The position numbers and the translations under genes are program-made. Source: an uncultured Corynebacterium sp. (GTDB lineage: Bacteria > Actinomycetota > Actinomycetes > Mycobacteriales > Mycobacteriaceae). Taken from it: a stretch of DNA of 45,067 nt. The stretch's first letter is position 1. Each line of letters starts with the position of its first letter. Of the stretch, positions 7,973 to 18,692 are shown in pieces. The stretch covers positions 1 through 45,067 of the forward strand of contig NZ_CAMIBP010000021.1 in assembly GCF_946223165.1 (NCBI RefSeq), read 5' to 3'. The notes under the pieces are model-generated. The model saw only the letters and a program-made list of their open reading frames with translations. It had not been told where the DNA came from and ran no database searches.

Positions 7973-9525
7973 GCGGGTTCCTTTCCAAACATGGCACGAG
8001 CGTCACCGGCGGTGACGACGGAGCCGGTGATAATGATGCCGGAGCCGGACTGGACCTCGGCATCCTCGGCCAGCTCGACGGCGCGCGCGTACGCGCCCGG
8101 CAGATCCTCTTCCACGTAGACGCGCTCCTCGCCGAAGATCTCGCGAGCGAGGTCCCCGAGCTCGTAGGCATCCATCGTGCGCGGCGAGGAGTTGCGGGTG
8201 ATGACCACCTCGGTGAGGTGGGGCTCCAGGTTGGTGAGGATGCCGGCGGCATCCTTATCGGCGAAGATGGACAGCACACCGATTAGGCGCGCGAAGTCGA
8301 AATCGCGGTCCAGCGCCGCGCCCAGCGCTGCAGCACCGTGCGGGTTGTGGCAGGCGTCGATGAAAGTCGTGGGGCTCGTGCGCACGCGCTCCAGGCGGCC
8401 CGGAGAGATGGCGCGGGCGAAACCGGTGCGCACGTTCGCGGCATCCAATGGATGGCCGGCCGAGGCCCCGAAGAAGGCCTCCACCGCGGCCAGCGCCACG
8501 GCGGCGTTCTTGGCCTGATGCTCGCCGTGCAGAGGGAGGACAATCTCCTCATAGAGGCCGCCCAAGCCTTGGATGGTGAGCTGCTGGCCGCCGACGGCGA
8601 TACGCGACTCGAGCGCCGCGAACTCGCTACCCGCGCGGGCCACGCCCGCGCCGACCTCGACGGCCCGGTTGAGGAGCACCGTCATGGCCTCGGGATCCTG
8701 CTCCGCGATGATCGCGATGTTCTCGCGCGGAGACACGACATCGTCCTCGTCGAGCTGACGTGCCTTGATGATGCCGGCCTTCTCCCCCGCAATCTCCGTG
8801 AGGGTATCGCCCAGGTAGTCGGTGTGATCCAGCCCGATGGGCATGATGACTGCCACCTCAGCGTTGACGACGTTGGTGGCGTCCCACGTGCCGCCCATGC
8901 CGACCTCGACGACGGCGACGTCCACGGGGGCATCGGCAAACGCGGCGTAGGAGATGGCCACGAGCACCTCGAAGGTGGACATGGGGATGTCCGAGCGGGA
9001 GTCCACCATCTCCACGTAGGGCTTGATCTCCTCCCAGATGCGTACGAAATCCCGCGGGTGGATCGGACGCCCGTCGATGCCGATGCGCTCGGTCACCCGC
9101 TGCAGGTGCGGGCTGGTCACCAAGCCCACGCGGCGGTGGAATGCGCGCAGCAGAGAGTCAATCATGCGCGACGTCGAGGACTTGCCGTTGGTGCCCGCCA
9201 CCTGAATGACGTGGAAGGACTTCTCGGGGTTACCCAGCAGATCCATGAGCAGCTGGATGCGCTCGAGGCTCGGCGCGATCTTCGTCTCCGGCGCGCGGGC
9301 GAACAGCTCACGCTCCGCCACGGCCAGGGCGGCGAGGTCCTCGGGCGTGACCTCTGCCGGGGCCGCGTCCTCGTACTCGTCCTCCGATCCGAAGCCAAAG
9401 CCGGTACCCAGGTTGAGGGTGAGGCCCGACTCTGTGATCTCCACTGGTCCGTCCTCGGTGCCCTCCTTGAGGGCGTCGACGAGCTCGTACTCGTCAGCCG
9501 AGCTATGTTCGTGCTTGTCAGCCAC
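7969..9525 (-). CDS. folC: Bifunctional folylpolyglutamate synthase / dihydrofolate synthase
   Basis: ATP-dependent ligase that adds glutamate to dihydropteroate and folates. The P-loop VAGTNGKSSTSRM lies near residue 90, followed by the Mur-ligase-type VEVGMGGTWDATN, the lysine-containing GEKAGIIK, and a C-terminal glutamate-ligase domain with DACHNPHG. At 518 aa it carries an acidic N-terminal extension of about 60 residues beyond the core. The start is GTG and its first base overlaps the valS stop codon; its stop overlaps the DUF4233 start. valS, folC and DUF4233 thus form a tightly packed operon. Confidence 0.96.
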   Translation of the reverse strand: MADKHEHSSADEYELVDALKEGTEDGPVEITESGLTLNLGTGFGFGSEDEYEDAAPAEVTPEDLAALAVAERELFARAPETKIAPSLERIQLLMDLLGNPEKSFHVIQVAGTNGKSSTSRMIDSLLRAFHRRVGLVTSPHLQRVTERIGIDGRPIHPRDFVRIWEEIKPYVEMVDSRSDIPMSTFEVLVAISYAAFADAPVDVAVVEVGMGGTWDATNVVNAEVAVIMPIGLDHTDYLGDTLTEIAGEKAGIIKARQLDEDDVVSPRENIAIIAEQDPEAMTVLLNRAVEVGAGVARAGSEFAALESRIAVGGQQLTIQGLGGLYEEIVLPLHGEHQAKNAAVALAAVEAFFGASAGHPLDAANVRTGFARAISPGRLERVRTSPTTFIDACHNPHGAAALGAALDRDFDFARLIGVLSIFADKDAAGILTNLEPHLTEVVITRNSSPRTMDAYELGDLAREIFGEERVYVEEDLPGAYARAVELAEDAEVQSGSGIIITGSVVTAGDARAMFGKEPA

Positions 9526-12263
9526 TACTTGAGTGCCTCCAGGCGAGCGGTGATGCGGTCAACCTCCTCCTGGGCCACCGCCTGGCGGGCCCTGATCTTC
9601 TCCACGACCTCATCCGGAGCCTTGGCCAGGAAGGCCTCGTTGCCCAACTTCTTGCCGGTCTGCTCCAGTTCCTTGTTGGCCTTAGCCAGGTCCTTCTCCA
9701 AGCGCTTGCGCTCCGCCTCGACGTCCACGGCGCCGGAGGTATCCAGCGCCACCTCGATGGTGGCCTGAGACAAGCGAACCTCGATGGTGGCCGAAGCGGT
9801 GAAGCCCGCATCCGGGGCGGTGGTATTCGCCAGGTTGCGGATGAGCTCCTCCTGGCCGGCCAGATCCGCGGCGGCGAAGTCCAGGGAGCCCGGCACCTTC
9901 TGGGACGGCTTGACGCCCTGATCGGAGCGGAAACGGCGTAGCTCGGTGATGAGCCTGTCCGCGTCCGCGATGCGGCGGGCGGCGACGGCATCCGTCGCGA
10001 CGCCGCCGTTGGTGTCCTCGGCGGTCGGCCACGGCGCGAGCACGATGGTCTCGCCGCCGGTTAAGGCTTTCCACAGGACCTCGGTGACGAACGGCATGGT
10101 CGGGTGCAGCAGGCGCAGGACCAGATCGAGGACGCGGCCCAGGACAACCTGTGTGTTGCGGCCGACCTGCTGCGCGGCGGCATCGGCAGCCGCGAAGTCG
10201 CGCGGGATCTGGGTCTTTGCGATCTCCAGGTACCAGTCGCACAGCTCGTCCCACACGTAGTGGTACAGCAGCTCGCTGGCCTTGGAGAACTGGTAGTCGT
10301 CCAGGTAAGCGTCATAGGCAACGCGGACTTCCTCGGCGCGGTCCAGGATCCAACGGTCGGCATCGGTCAGCTCCTCGCGGGCGGGCAGCTCTGCGACGCC
10401 GGCGCCGTTCATGAGGGCGAACTTCGTGGCGTTGAAAATCTTGGTAGCGAAGTTGCGCGAGGCCGCGGCGGCGTCGGAGCCCAGCGGCAGATCGACGCCC
10501 GGGTTGGCACCGCGGGCCAGCGTGAAGCGCAGAGCGTCAGCGCCGTAATCGCGGACCCAATCCATCGGGTCGATGCCGTTGCCCAGGGACTTCGACATCT
10601 TGCGCCCCTGCTCGTCGCGGACCAGGCCGTGCAGGTAGATGTCCTTGAACGGCACCTGCGGGCGGCCGTCGGTGCCCTCGCCTAGCAACTCCGGAGTCTC
10701 GGTGGCGGCGAAGGTGCCAAACATCATCATGCGGGCGACCCAGAAGAACAGGATGTCGTACGCGGTGACGAGGACGTTGGTGGGGAAGAACTTCTTCAGA
10801 TCCGCGGTGTCCTCCGGCCAGCCCATCGTGGAGAAGGGCCACAAGGCGGAAGAGAACCAGGTGTCCAGCACGTCCGGATCCTGGGTATAGCCCTCGGGCG
10901 CCTGCTCATCCGGGCCAACGCAGACGATGTCGCGGTTGCCGTCGGTGCCCTCCGGTCCGTACCAGATGGGAATGCGGTGGCCCCACCACAGCTGGCGGGA
11001 GATACACCAGTCGTGCATGTCGTCCACCCACTCGAAGTAGCGCGGCTCGAGCGCGGTCGGGTGAATGACGGTATCGCCCGAGCGGACGGCGTCGCCCGAC
11101 ATCTGAGCCAGCTTGTCCACCTTGACGAACCACTGCAAGGACAGGCGCGGCTCGATAGCCTCACCGGAGCGCTCCGAGTGGCCCACGGAGTGGACGTAGG
11201 GGCGGATCTCCTTGACGATCCGGCCCTGCTCGCGCAGCGCCTCGCGGATGGCCACGCGGGCGTCCTCGCGGGTCATGCCATCGAATTGGGTGCCGGTATT
11301 GGCGATGTGGCCGGTGGTGTCCATGATGGTGGGCATGTCCAAGTTGTGGCGCAGGCCCATGGCGTAGTCATTCGGGTCGTGCGCCGGGGTGATCTTCACC
11401 GCGCCGGTGCCGAACTCCATATCCACGTAATCGTCCGCGATGACCCTGAGCGTGAGGTCCTCGCGGAACGGGTGCGGGAACTCCTGACCCACAAGATCCT
11501 TGTAGCGTTCGTCGTCCGGGTGGACGGCGATAGCGACGTCGCCCAGCATAGTCTCCACACGAGTGGTGGCCACGACGAGGTGCGGCTCATCGTCGTTGAG
11601 GGAGCCGTAGCGCAGCGAGACCAGCTCGCCCTCGACGTCCTTGTACACGACCTCGATGTCGGACACGGCGGTCTCCAGCACCGGGGACCAGTTGACCAGG
11701 CGGTTGGCCTGGTAGATCATGCCCTGATCATAGAGCTTCTTGAAGATGGTTTGAACGGCGCGGGACAGGCCGTCATCCAGGGTGAAGCGCTCGCGGGACC
11801 AGTCCACCGAGTCACCGATGGCGCGCATTTGGCGCTGGATGGTTCCGCCGTACTCTTCCTTCCACTCCCAGACCTTCGCGATGAAGTCCTCACGGTCATA
11901 ATCCCAGCGGGACTTGCCCTCCGTCTCCTTGAGCTTGGCTTCCACCTTGGTCTGGGTGGCGATACCTGCGTGGTCCGCGCCCGGCAGCCACAGCGTGGCG
12001 TAGCCCTGCATGCGCTTGCGGCGAATGATAGCGTCGCTGAGCGTGTGATCCAGGGCGTGGCCCATGTGCAGCTGGCCGGTGACGTTCGGCGGCGGCAGGA
12101 CGATGGAGTACGGCTCCGCCTCCGACGAGGCGTCCGGGGTGAAATAGCCCTTCTCCACCCAACCCTCGTAGATCTCCTGCTCTACTGCCTGCGGCTCCCA
12201 GGACTTGGGCAGCGCGTCCGCGCGGTTGGTACCAACTAGTTGCTCATTGTTTTGCTCAGTCAC
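9525..12263 (-). CDS. valS: Valyl-tRNA synthetase
   Basis: Class Ia synthetase of 912 aa that charges tRNA-Val and edits mis-activated threonine. Visible motifs are the HIGH-type signature PPPNVTGQLHMGHAL, the editing-domain region with TTRVETMLGDVAI, the KMSKS loop GRKMSKSLGN, and a C-terminal coiled-coil arm rich in Lys/Glu (AERKRLEKDLAKANKEL). The GTG at 12263 (VTEQNNEQL) is taken as start; an in-frame TTG at 12290 is less likely, and neither has a strong Shine-Dalgarno. First gene of the valS-folC-DUF4233 operon, 44 bp downstream of mdh. Confidence 0.97.
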   Translation of the reverse strand: MTEQNNEQLVGTNRADALPKSWEPQAVEQEIYEGWVEKGYFTPDASSEAEPYSIVLPPPNVTGQLHMGHALDHTLSDAIIRRKRMQGYATLWLPGADHAGIATQTKVEAKLKETEGKSRWDYDREDFIAKVWEWKEEYGGTIQRQMRAIGDSVDWSRERFTLDDGLSRAVQTIFKKLYDQGMIYQANRLVNWSPVLETAVSDIEVVYKDVEGELVSLRYGSLNDDEPHLVVATTRVETMLGDVAIAVHPDDERYKDLVGQEFPHPFREDLTLRVIADDYVDMEFGTGAVKITPAHDPNDYAMGLRHNLDMPTIMDTTGHIANTGTQFDGMTREDARVAIREALREQGRIVKEIRPYVHSVGHSERSGEAIEPRLSLQWFVKVDKLAQMSGDAVRSGDTVIHPTALEPRYFEWVDDMHDWCISRQLWWGHRIPIWYGPEGTDGNRDIVCVGPDEQAPEGYTQDPDVLDTWFSSALWPFSTMGWPEDTADLKKFFPTNVLVTAYDILFFWVARMMMFGTFAATETPELLGEGTDGRPQVPFKDIYLHGLVRDEQGRKMSKSLGNGIDPMDWVRDYGADALRFTLARGANPGVDLPLGSDAAAASRNFATKIFNATKFALMNGAGVAELPAREELTDADRWILDRAEEVRVAYDAYLDDYQFSKASELLYHYVWDELCDWYLEIAKTQIPRDFAAADAAAQQVGRNTQVVLGRVLDLVLRLLHPTMPFVTEVLWKALTGGETIVLAPWPTAEDTNGGVATDAVAARRIADADRLITELRRFRSDQGVKPSQKVPGSLDFAAADLAGQEELIRNLANTTAPDAGFTASATIEVRLSQATIEVALDTSGAVDVEAERKRLEKDLAKANKELEQTGKKLGNEAFLAKAPDEVVEKIRARQAVAQEEVDRITARLEALK

Positions 12264-12307
12264 AAGGCAAGAGTTTACCTTGTCGGTCAACCGCGCTTTT
12301 GCTTGCT

Positions 12308-13273
12308 TTAGATAAGGTCAGCGACGGCGTCGCGCTCCTCGCGCAGCTCCTGTACGGAGGCTTCAATACGCTCGCGCTGAGCGTCGGTGAGCTCGAGCCC
12401 CGAGACGATCTCCCACTTGCCGTCGCGGGCCACCGTGGGGAAGCCGGCCACAAGCCCCTCATCGATCCCATAGGAGCCGTCGGAGACAATGCCCGCGGTG
12501 CGCCAGTCCTCGGTACCGTTGACCCAATCGTGCATGTGGTCGATGGCCGCCGACGCCGCCGATGCTGCCGACGACGAACCGCGCACCTCAATGATCTCCG
12601 CGCCGCGTTTGGCTACGCGCGGGATGAACTCGTCCGTGTACCAGGCCTGATCCACCTCCACAGGCTGGCCAGCGACCTCGGTGTACGTGATGTCCGGGAA
12701 CTGCGAGGTGGAGTGGTTGCCCCACACGACCAGCTTGGAGAAGTCCGTCGTGTGCTTGCCGGTCTTCTCCGCCAGCTGGGCCAACGCGCGGTTGTGGTCG
12801 AGGCGCAGCAGGGCCGTGAACTGCGAGGGGTCGAGGTCCGGTGCGTTGCGCTGCGCGATGAGCGCATTGGTGTTGGCCGGGTTGCCCACGACGAGCACCT
12901 TGACGTCACGATCCGCGAAGTCATTGATGGCCTTGCCCTGAGCGGTAAAAATGGTGCCGTTGGCCTGGAGCAGATCGGAGCGCTCCATGCCCTTGCTGCG
13001 CGGGCGCGAGCCGACGAGGAAAGCGCACTGCGTGCCGGTGAAGGCCTCTTCCAAATCCGCCGTCACGGTGATGGAGTTCACGAGCGGGAAGGCAGCGTCC
13101 TGCAGCTCCATGGCCACGCCCTGGGCGGCACCCAGGGCCGGCTCAATCTCCAGCAGGACGAGGTCCACCGGGGTCTCCGGCCCATACACGGCACCCGACG
13201 CGATGCGGAAAAGCAGGGCGTAGCCGATATTGCCGGCTGCGCCGGTGACGGTAATGCGAACAGGGGAATTCAT
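12308..13273 (-). CDS. mdh: Malate dehydrogenase
   Basis: NAD(P)-dependent oxidation of malate to oxaloacetate in the TCA cycle. The 321-aa protein has the Rossmann motif TGAAGNIGYALLFRIASG, the MDH motif VVGNPANTNALIA, LDHNRAL, and the catalytic-histidine region WGNHSTSQFPD, the layout of cytoplasmic-type (MalDH2) enzymes. The ATG at 13273 has AAAGGAC six bases upstream; longer frames extend into the promoter region. It lies just upstream of valS and divergent from a TetR regulator, which may or may not regulate it. Confidence 0.97.
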   Translation of the reverse strand: MNSPVRITVTGAAGNIGYALLFRIASGAVYGPETPVDLVLLEIEPALGAAQGVAMELQDAAFPLVNSITVTADLEEAFTGTQCAFLVGSRPRSKGMERSDLLQANGTIFTAQGKAINDFADRDVKVLVVGNPANTNALIAQRNAPDLDPSQFTALLRLDHNRALAQLAEKTGKHTTDFSKLVVWGNHSTSQFPDITYTEVAGQPVEVDQAWYTDEFIPRVAKRGAEIIEVRGSSSAASAASAAIDHMHDWVNGTEDWRTAGIVSDGSYGIDEGLVAGFPTVARDGKWEIVSGLELTDAQRERIEASVQELREERDAVADLI

Positions 13274-13393
13274 TGTGCGTCCTTTCCTATGAGAACTGAT
13301 ACCTACCAGTGTCCTCTTCTTTTCTCCCGAGTGCACGGCCGTTATGTTTTTCTCACAGAAGCCTGTACTTTCCAGGACGCTCTACCCCCAGCT

Positions 13394-13433
13394 AGCCCCA
13401 AGAATGCACCCAATTTTGGGTATTTTTGGGGCT
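13394..13433. promoter_or_regulatory. Strong hairpin in the mdh-tetR divergent intergenic region
   Basis: AGCCCCAA at the left end pairs with TTGGGGCT at the right, and ACCCAA pairs with TTGGGT inside, giving about 18 bp with a small bulge and a TT loop. It stands about 120 bp upstream of mdh and 70 bp upstream of tetR, where a terminator is not expected. It may be a leader structure or binding site; this is inference. Confidence 0.45.
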
Positions 13434-13468
13434 TTAAATTCCACGGCCCCCACTTTTCGGGCACGATG

Positions 13469-13487
13469 GTTAAGCACAACTGTTAAG
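13469..13487 (+). repeat. GTTAAG direct repeat ahead of tetR
   Basis: Two GTTAAG copies (13469-13474 and 13482-13487) separated by seven bases, immediately before the GGAGG ribosome-binding site of the TetR gene. The position suits an autoregulatory operator, although TetR operators are usually inverted repeats. Confidence 0.3.
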
Positions 13488-13501
13488 GGAGGATAACCGT
13501 A

Positions 13502-14257
13502 ATGGCCGCTGATGATCGCGACTTCACCGGGGACCACGGCGCCGAGGGCGCCGAAGACGTCACCGTCGATCGTGTCGTCAACATCGCTATCGAGCAATTC
13601 TCGCAGCGCGGCTTTTCCGAGACGAAGCTGGACGCCATCTCCCGCGCCTCGGGCATGTCCAAGCGCATGATCCACTACCACTTTGGGGACAAGCAGGGCC
13701 TCTACCAGCAGGCCCTCGGCGCGGCTGCGCGGCGCCTGTCCCCGGAGCCTGAGTCCATGGAGGTCTCCTCCGCCGTACCAGTAGAAGGCGTGCGTAAGCT
13801 CGTGGACATCATCTACGCCCAGTACGTCGCGCACCCCGAGGCTATCCGCCTGCTCACCCAGGAATCGGTCATTCGCTCCCTCGAGTCGAGCAGCCAATCC
13901 TCCGTGGCCGATCTGTCCGGCCTCTCCCTCCATTTGGACAAGCTGCTCATGGTGGGCCAAGACGCAGGAGCCTTCCGCCCCGGCATTTCCGCCAACGACG
14001 TCTTCACCATCATCGCCGCCTTGGCCATCTACCGGACGACGAATCACGACATGATGGACAACCTCCTCGGCATCGACATGACCAATGAGGTCAACACCGA
14101 GGGCATGCACCGCCTCGTCGTCGACACCGTCTTGGCGTTCCTCACTTCAAACATCCCGGATTCCGGCCAAGAGTCCTACCTCGTGGCGCACTCCACCGAT
14201 GATGAGTCCGAGGCGCCGTCGGATATCTACGACTCCGAGTCTGGCATCTACGACTAA
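13502..14257 (+). CDS. TetR/AcrR family transcriptional regulator
   Basis: A 251-aa repressor-type protein. The N-terminal helix-turn-helix spans about residues 22-68 (IAIEQFSQRGFSETKLDAIS, then GMSKRMIHYHFGDKQGLYQQAL), followed by an all-helical ligand domain with no recognised ligand. The C-terminal 25 residues are Asp/Glu/Ser-rich (SGIYD end). Start ATG is preceded by GGAGG with good spacing. It is divergent from mdh. In C. glutamicum a TetR-type gene sits at the same place next to aromatic-compound genes; here the nearby aromatic-acid transporter is frameshifted, so the original target may be lost. Confidence 0.9.
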   Translation: MAADDRDFTGDHGAEGAEDVTVDRVVNIAIEQFSQRGFSETKLDAISRASGMSKRMIHYHFGDKQGLYQQALGAAARRLSPEPESMEVSSAVPVEGVRKLVDIIYAQYVAHPEAIRLLTQESVIRSLESSSQSSVADLSGLSLHLDKLLMVGQDAGAFRPGISANDVFTIIAALAIYRTTNHDMMDNLLGIDMTNEVNTEGMHRLVVDTVLAFLTSNIPDSGQESYLVAHSTDDESEAPSDIYDSESGIYD

Positions 14258-14288
14258 CTCTGAGTTCCCCACAGTGGGCCTTCTAAAC

Positions 14289-14344
14289 CGTTGACCTCGG
14301 GACATCGGGTGCTAAAAAGCGACTCGATTGTCCCGAGGTCAACG
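14289..14344. terminator. Bidirectional terminator between tetR and clpX
   Basis: A perfect 16-bp inverted repeat (14289-14304 with 14329-14344) that extends inward by about six more pairs past a one-base bulge. It is followed by TTTTG on the plus strand and lies between convergent genes. Confidence 0.85.
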
Positions 14345-14371
14345 TTTTGAGGTCAACATCTTAGGGTCAAC
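14337..14371 (+). repeat. Three GGTCAAC direct repeats at 14-bp spacing
   Basis: GGTCAAC occurs at 14337-14343, 14351-14357 and 14365-14371, with exact 14-bp steps. The first copy belongs to the right arm of the terminator and the last ends three bases before the clpX stop codon. Confidence 0.6.
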
Positions 14372-14374
14372 AGT

Positions 14375-15670
<1,296 letters not shown>

Positions 15671-15930
15671 ACGCGCCAAGGTTGGCCTTCCATCTCGAGA
15701 TTGGTGATGCGTGAGAGGGGAAATGTAACACGCTTGCCCCCACTCTAGTAAAGGAACGCGACAGGACCGAAGAATCATCCCGCGCGCCCCGCACCATTGT
15801 TCGAAATGAATAAATTTACCGGTTCGCTCGATATAGACCAAGCTGTACAGTATCTTGCCTTCAACCCTGCACAGGGCCGTAAAACACACTTAGATCACAC
15901 CTTTAAAAGGAACGGCAAGGTACCAGCCAC

Positions 15931-17269
15931 ATGAATATTCGAACCCTCATCGACACCCGGTCCATGGAGCCGTATCAATGGCTCATCATTGGCATCGCGC
16001 TCTTTATCAACATGCTCGACGGGTTCGACCTCTCCGCCATGGCCTTCGCCGCCTCGGCGGTCACCGCCGAGTTCGGCCTCTCCGGTTCCACTCTGGGCTG
16101 GCTGCTCACCGCCGCGGGCCTGGGCTCCATCGTCGGCTCCCTGGGACTCGCCCCACAGGTCGACCGCTGGGGTCGGCGCACCCTTATCCTCCTCGGCTTG
16201 GCCATCGACGGCCTGGGGCTGGTGGGCTCGGCGCTGGCCCCCAACTTCTTCTGGCTGCTGGTCTCGCGAGCCGTGACCGGCGTGGGCGTCGGCGCCATCC
16301 TCGTGGCCGTCACCGTGCTGGTCAGCGAGTTCTCCAATCTGCGCCATCGGGGCTTGGCCGTGGCCATTTTCGCCTCCGGATACGGCGTCGGCGCGGCCTT
16401 CAGCGGCTGGCTGGCTAAAAACTACATCGCCACGCACGGCTGGGGAATCCTCTTCTGGGTCGGCGCCGCGCTCACCGGCGCCGCCCTGGCCGTGACTTAC
16501 GTCGGCGTCCCGGAATCCCCCGAGTTCCTCGCCGCCCGCGGCAACACCGCCGGCGCCCAGCGCGTCACCGCCCGCCTCGGCTTGGGCACGGACTTCGTCT
16601 TCACGGCAGGCGACGGTGCCGCCGATGCCGCCCCATCCTCCCATCTCTCCGACGTCCTCACCCCCCGAGCTGCGCTCGCTGACGCTTCGCCTCTGGGTGG
16701 CCTTCGCGCTGGGCTCCTCCGCCTTCGGCTTCGCCTCCCAGTGGACCCCGAAGCTGCTGGCCAACGCCGGACTAAGCGCGGACCAGGGCATCATCGGTGG
16801 CATCATGCTCTCCTTCGGCGGCACCCTGGGCTCCCTCATCTTCGGCGTGCTCACCACGCGCGTGCACGCCCGCCGCCTCCTCATCGCCACGTGCGTCACG
16901 GCGGCCGTCACGCTCGTCGGCTTCATCCTGTCCACGAACACCCCGGGCCTCATGTTCGCCCTCGGCGTCGTGGCCGGCATGTTCCTCAACGGCTGCATCA
17001 CCGGCTTTTACACGGTCATCCCGGCCTCCTACCCCAGCCACCTGCGCACCACCGGCATGGGCGCGGCCAACGGCATCACCCGCCTGGCCACGCTGGGCTC
17101 GCCCATCCTCGTGGGCTATCTCGTGGACGGCGGCTGGTCCCCGCTGGCGCTCTACTGCGCCTTCGCCGCGCTCACCGTGGTGGGCGGCGCCTGCCTCCTC
17201 GGGCTGCGCCCCGGCACCCACATCGTCATCGAAAAGAAGGCAGCGGCCCCCACCCCGGTGGCAGTGTAA
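15931..17269 (+). pseudogene. Aromatic-acid/H+ symporter (AAHS, MFS), frameshifted
   Basis: Residues 1-243 read as an AAHS-type MFS transporter (motif MLDGFDLSAMAFAA in helix 1, DRWGRRTLILLG loop 2-3, six spans), then the frame breaks at a run of six C (16661-16666). Removing one C restores continuous coding through ELRSLTLRLWVAFALG to the stop, giving about 445 aa, the normal family length with 12 spans. Family members import benzoate, vanillate or protocatechuate; in C. glutamicum vanK lies next to clpX and benK near clpP2, and this gene lies between clpX and clpP2. The break is either a real inactivation, a phase-variable tract, or a sequencing error. Confidence 0.88.
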
Positions 17270-17300
17270 GGTTCCCTCGCCACCTGTGCGACAGTGAGAC

Positions 17301-17343
17301 AACAACGAAGGTCCCAGCCGAATTGGCTGGGACCTTCGTTGTT
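17301..17343. terminator. Bidirectional terminator between transporter and clpP2
   Basis: A perfect 19-bp stem (17301-17319 with 17325-17343) with a GAATT loop, between convergent genes. The arms end in AACAAC/GTTGTT rather than a long U-run. Confidence 0.9.
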
Positions 17344-17360
17344 GGGAAGTACCGAAAGGA

Positions 17361-17984
17361 TTAGCGACGCAGCTTACGGTAATCAAACACCGTATCAATG
17401 AGGCCATACTCGACGGCATCCTGCGCGGTAAGGATCTTGTCGCGGTCGGTGTCCTTGCGCACCTGCTCCGGGGTACGGCCGGAGTGCTCCGCCAGAGTGG
17501 ACTCCATGAGGCGGCGCATGCGCTCGATCTCGTTGGCCTCGATCTCCAGGTCGGACACCTGGCCCTGGGTGCCCTGGGTGCGCGGCTGGTGGATCAGGAT
17601 ACGAGAGTTCGGCAACGCGGCACGCTTGCCCGGGGCGCCGGCAGCCAGCAGGACCGCCGCGGCAGATGCGGCCTGACCCAGGCACACGGTCTGCACGTCC
17701 GGGCGGACGTACTGCATGGTGTCGTAGATGGCCATGAGCGAGGTGAACGAGCCACCCGGGGAGTTGATGTACATGGTGATGTCGCGGTCCGGGTCCTGGG
17801 ACTCGAGGACCAGCAGCTGGGCCATGATGTCATTCGCCGAGGTGTCATCCACCTGGGTGCCGAGGAAGATAATGCGCTCCTCGAAGAGCTTGGAGTACGG
17901 GTTCGTCTCCTTGGTGCCCTGCGCAGACTGCTCGATGAACGACGGCAGCACGTAGCGGGACTGAGGCATCTGGAAGTTAGTCAT
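17361..17984 (-). CDS. clpP2: ATP-dependent Clp protease proteolytic subunit 2
   Basis: Serine peptidase of 207 aa, one half of the mixed ClpP1P2 tetradecamer of actinobacteria. The catalytic serine lies in GQAASAAAVLLAAG, the histidine in ILIHQPRTQG, and the aspartate follows further on. It is the second gene of clpP1-clpP2, 27 bp after clpP1, with an AAGGAGA ribosome-binding site. The order clpP1-clpP2 matches C. glutamicum, as does its place next to benzoate-type transport genes. Confidence 0.96.
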   Translation of the reverse strand: MTNFQMPQSRYVLPSFIEQSAQGTKETNPYSKLFEERIIFLGTQVDDTSANDIMAQLLVLESQDPDRDITMYINSPGGSFTSLMAIYDTMQYVRPDVQTVCLGQAASAAAVLLAAGAPGKRAALPNSRILIHQPRTQGTQGQVSDLEIEANEIERMRRLMESTLAEHSGRTPEQVRKDTDRDKILTAQDAVEYGLIDTVFDYRKLRR

Positions 17985-18011
17985 AGTGAAAGGTTCTCCT
18001 TGTCCGTGCGC

Positions 18012-18608
18012 TTAGTTGCTAATGGGGCCGTTGACAGTCTCGATGACGTGATCGACGATTCCGTACTCCTTGGCCTCCTGCGCCGTGAACCAGCGGTCGC
18101 GGTCGGAGTCCTTGGTGATCTGCTCGAAGGTCTGGCCCGTGTGCTCGGCGATAAGCTCGGCCATCTCGCGCTTGGTGGCAGCGAACTGCTCAGCCTGGAT
18201 GGCAATATCAGCCGCGGTGCCGCCGACGCCGGCGGACGGCTGGTGCATCATGATGCGGGCGTGCGGCAGAGCGTAGCGCTTGCCCTTCGTGCCGCCGGAC
18301 AGCAGGAACTGACCCATGGAGGCGGCCAGGCCCATGCCGTAGGTGGCGATATCGCACGGGGAGTACTTCATGGTGTCATAAATTGCCATGCCGGCCGTGA
18401 CGGAGCCGCCCGGGGAGTTGATGTAGAGCGAGATGTCACGGGTCGGATCCTCAGCGGACAGCAGCAGGATCTGCGCGCACAGCTTGTTGGCAATCTCATC
18501 GTCCACCTGGGTGCCCAGGAAGATGATGCGCTCGCGCAGCAGGCGCTCATAGACGCTATCGCCCAAGTTCATTCCCGCGCCCGGGGAGGTCATCTGAATG
18601 TCAGACAC
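18012..18608 (-). CDS. clpP1: ATP-dependent Clp protease proteolytic subunit 1
   Basis: Serine peptidase of 198 aa; the catalytic serine is in MGLAASMGQFLLSGG and the histidine in RIMMHQPSAG. It is upstream of and co-directional with clpP2, and the two products form the active ClpP1P2 chamber fed by ClpX and ClpC. The start at 18608 has AAGGAGA upstream. A ClgR-type operator lies 85-102 bp before the start, predicting stress induction. Confidence 0.96.
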   Translation of the reverse strand: MSDIQMTSPGAGMNLGDSVYERLLRERIIFLGTQVDDEIANKLCAQILLLSAEDPTRDISLYINSPGGSVTAGMAIYDTMKYSPCDIATYGMGLAASMGQFLLSGGTKGKRYALPHARIMMHQPSAGVGGTAADIAIQAEQFAATKREMAELIAEHTGQTFEQITKDSDRDRWFTAQEAKEYGIVDHVIETVNGPISN

Positions 18609-18692
18609 GTAAATCAGTCTCCTTGTAAAGCGAATGAGTTAATGGCACCACCCTACCGCGTCCACCCCGCCGAATTCCGCCCCGAGAGCCGT

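Noticed and set aside
10977..12239. Long plus-strand frame opposite valS
   Set aside because: Antisense shadow of a well-defined synthetase gene; composition typical of such shadows.
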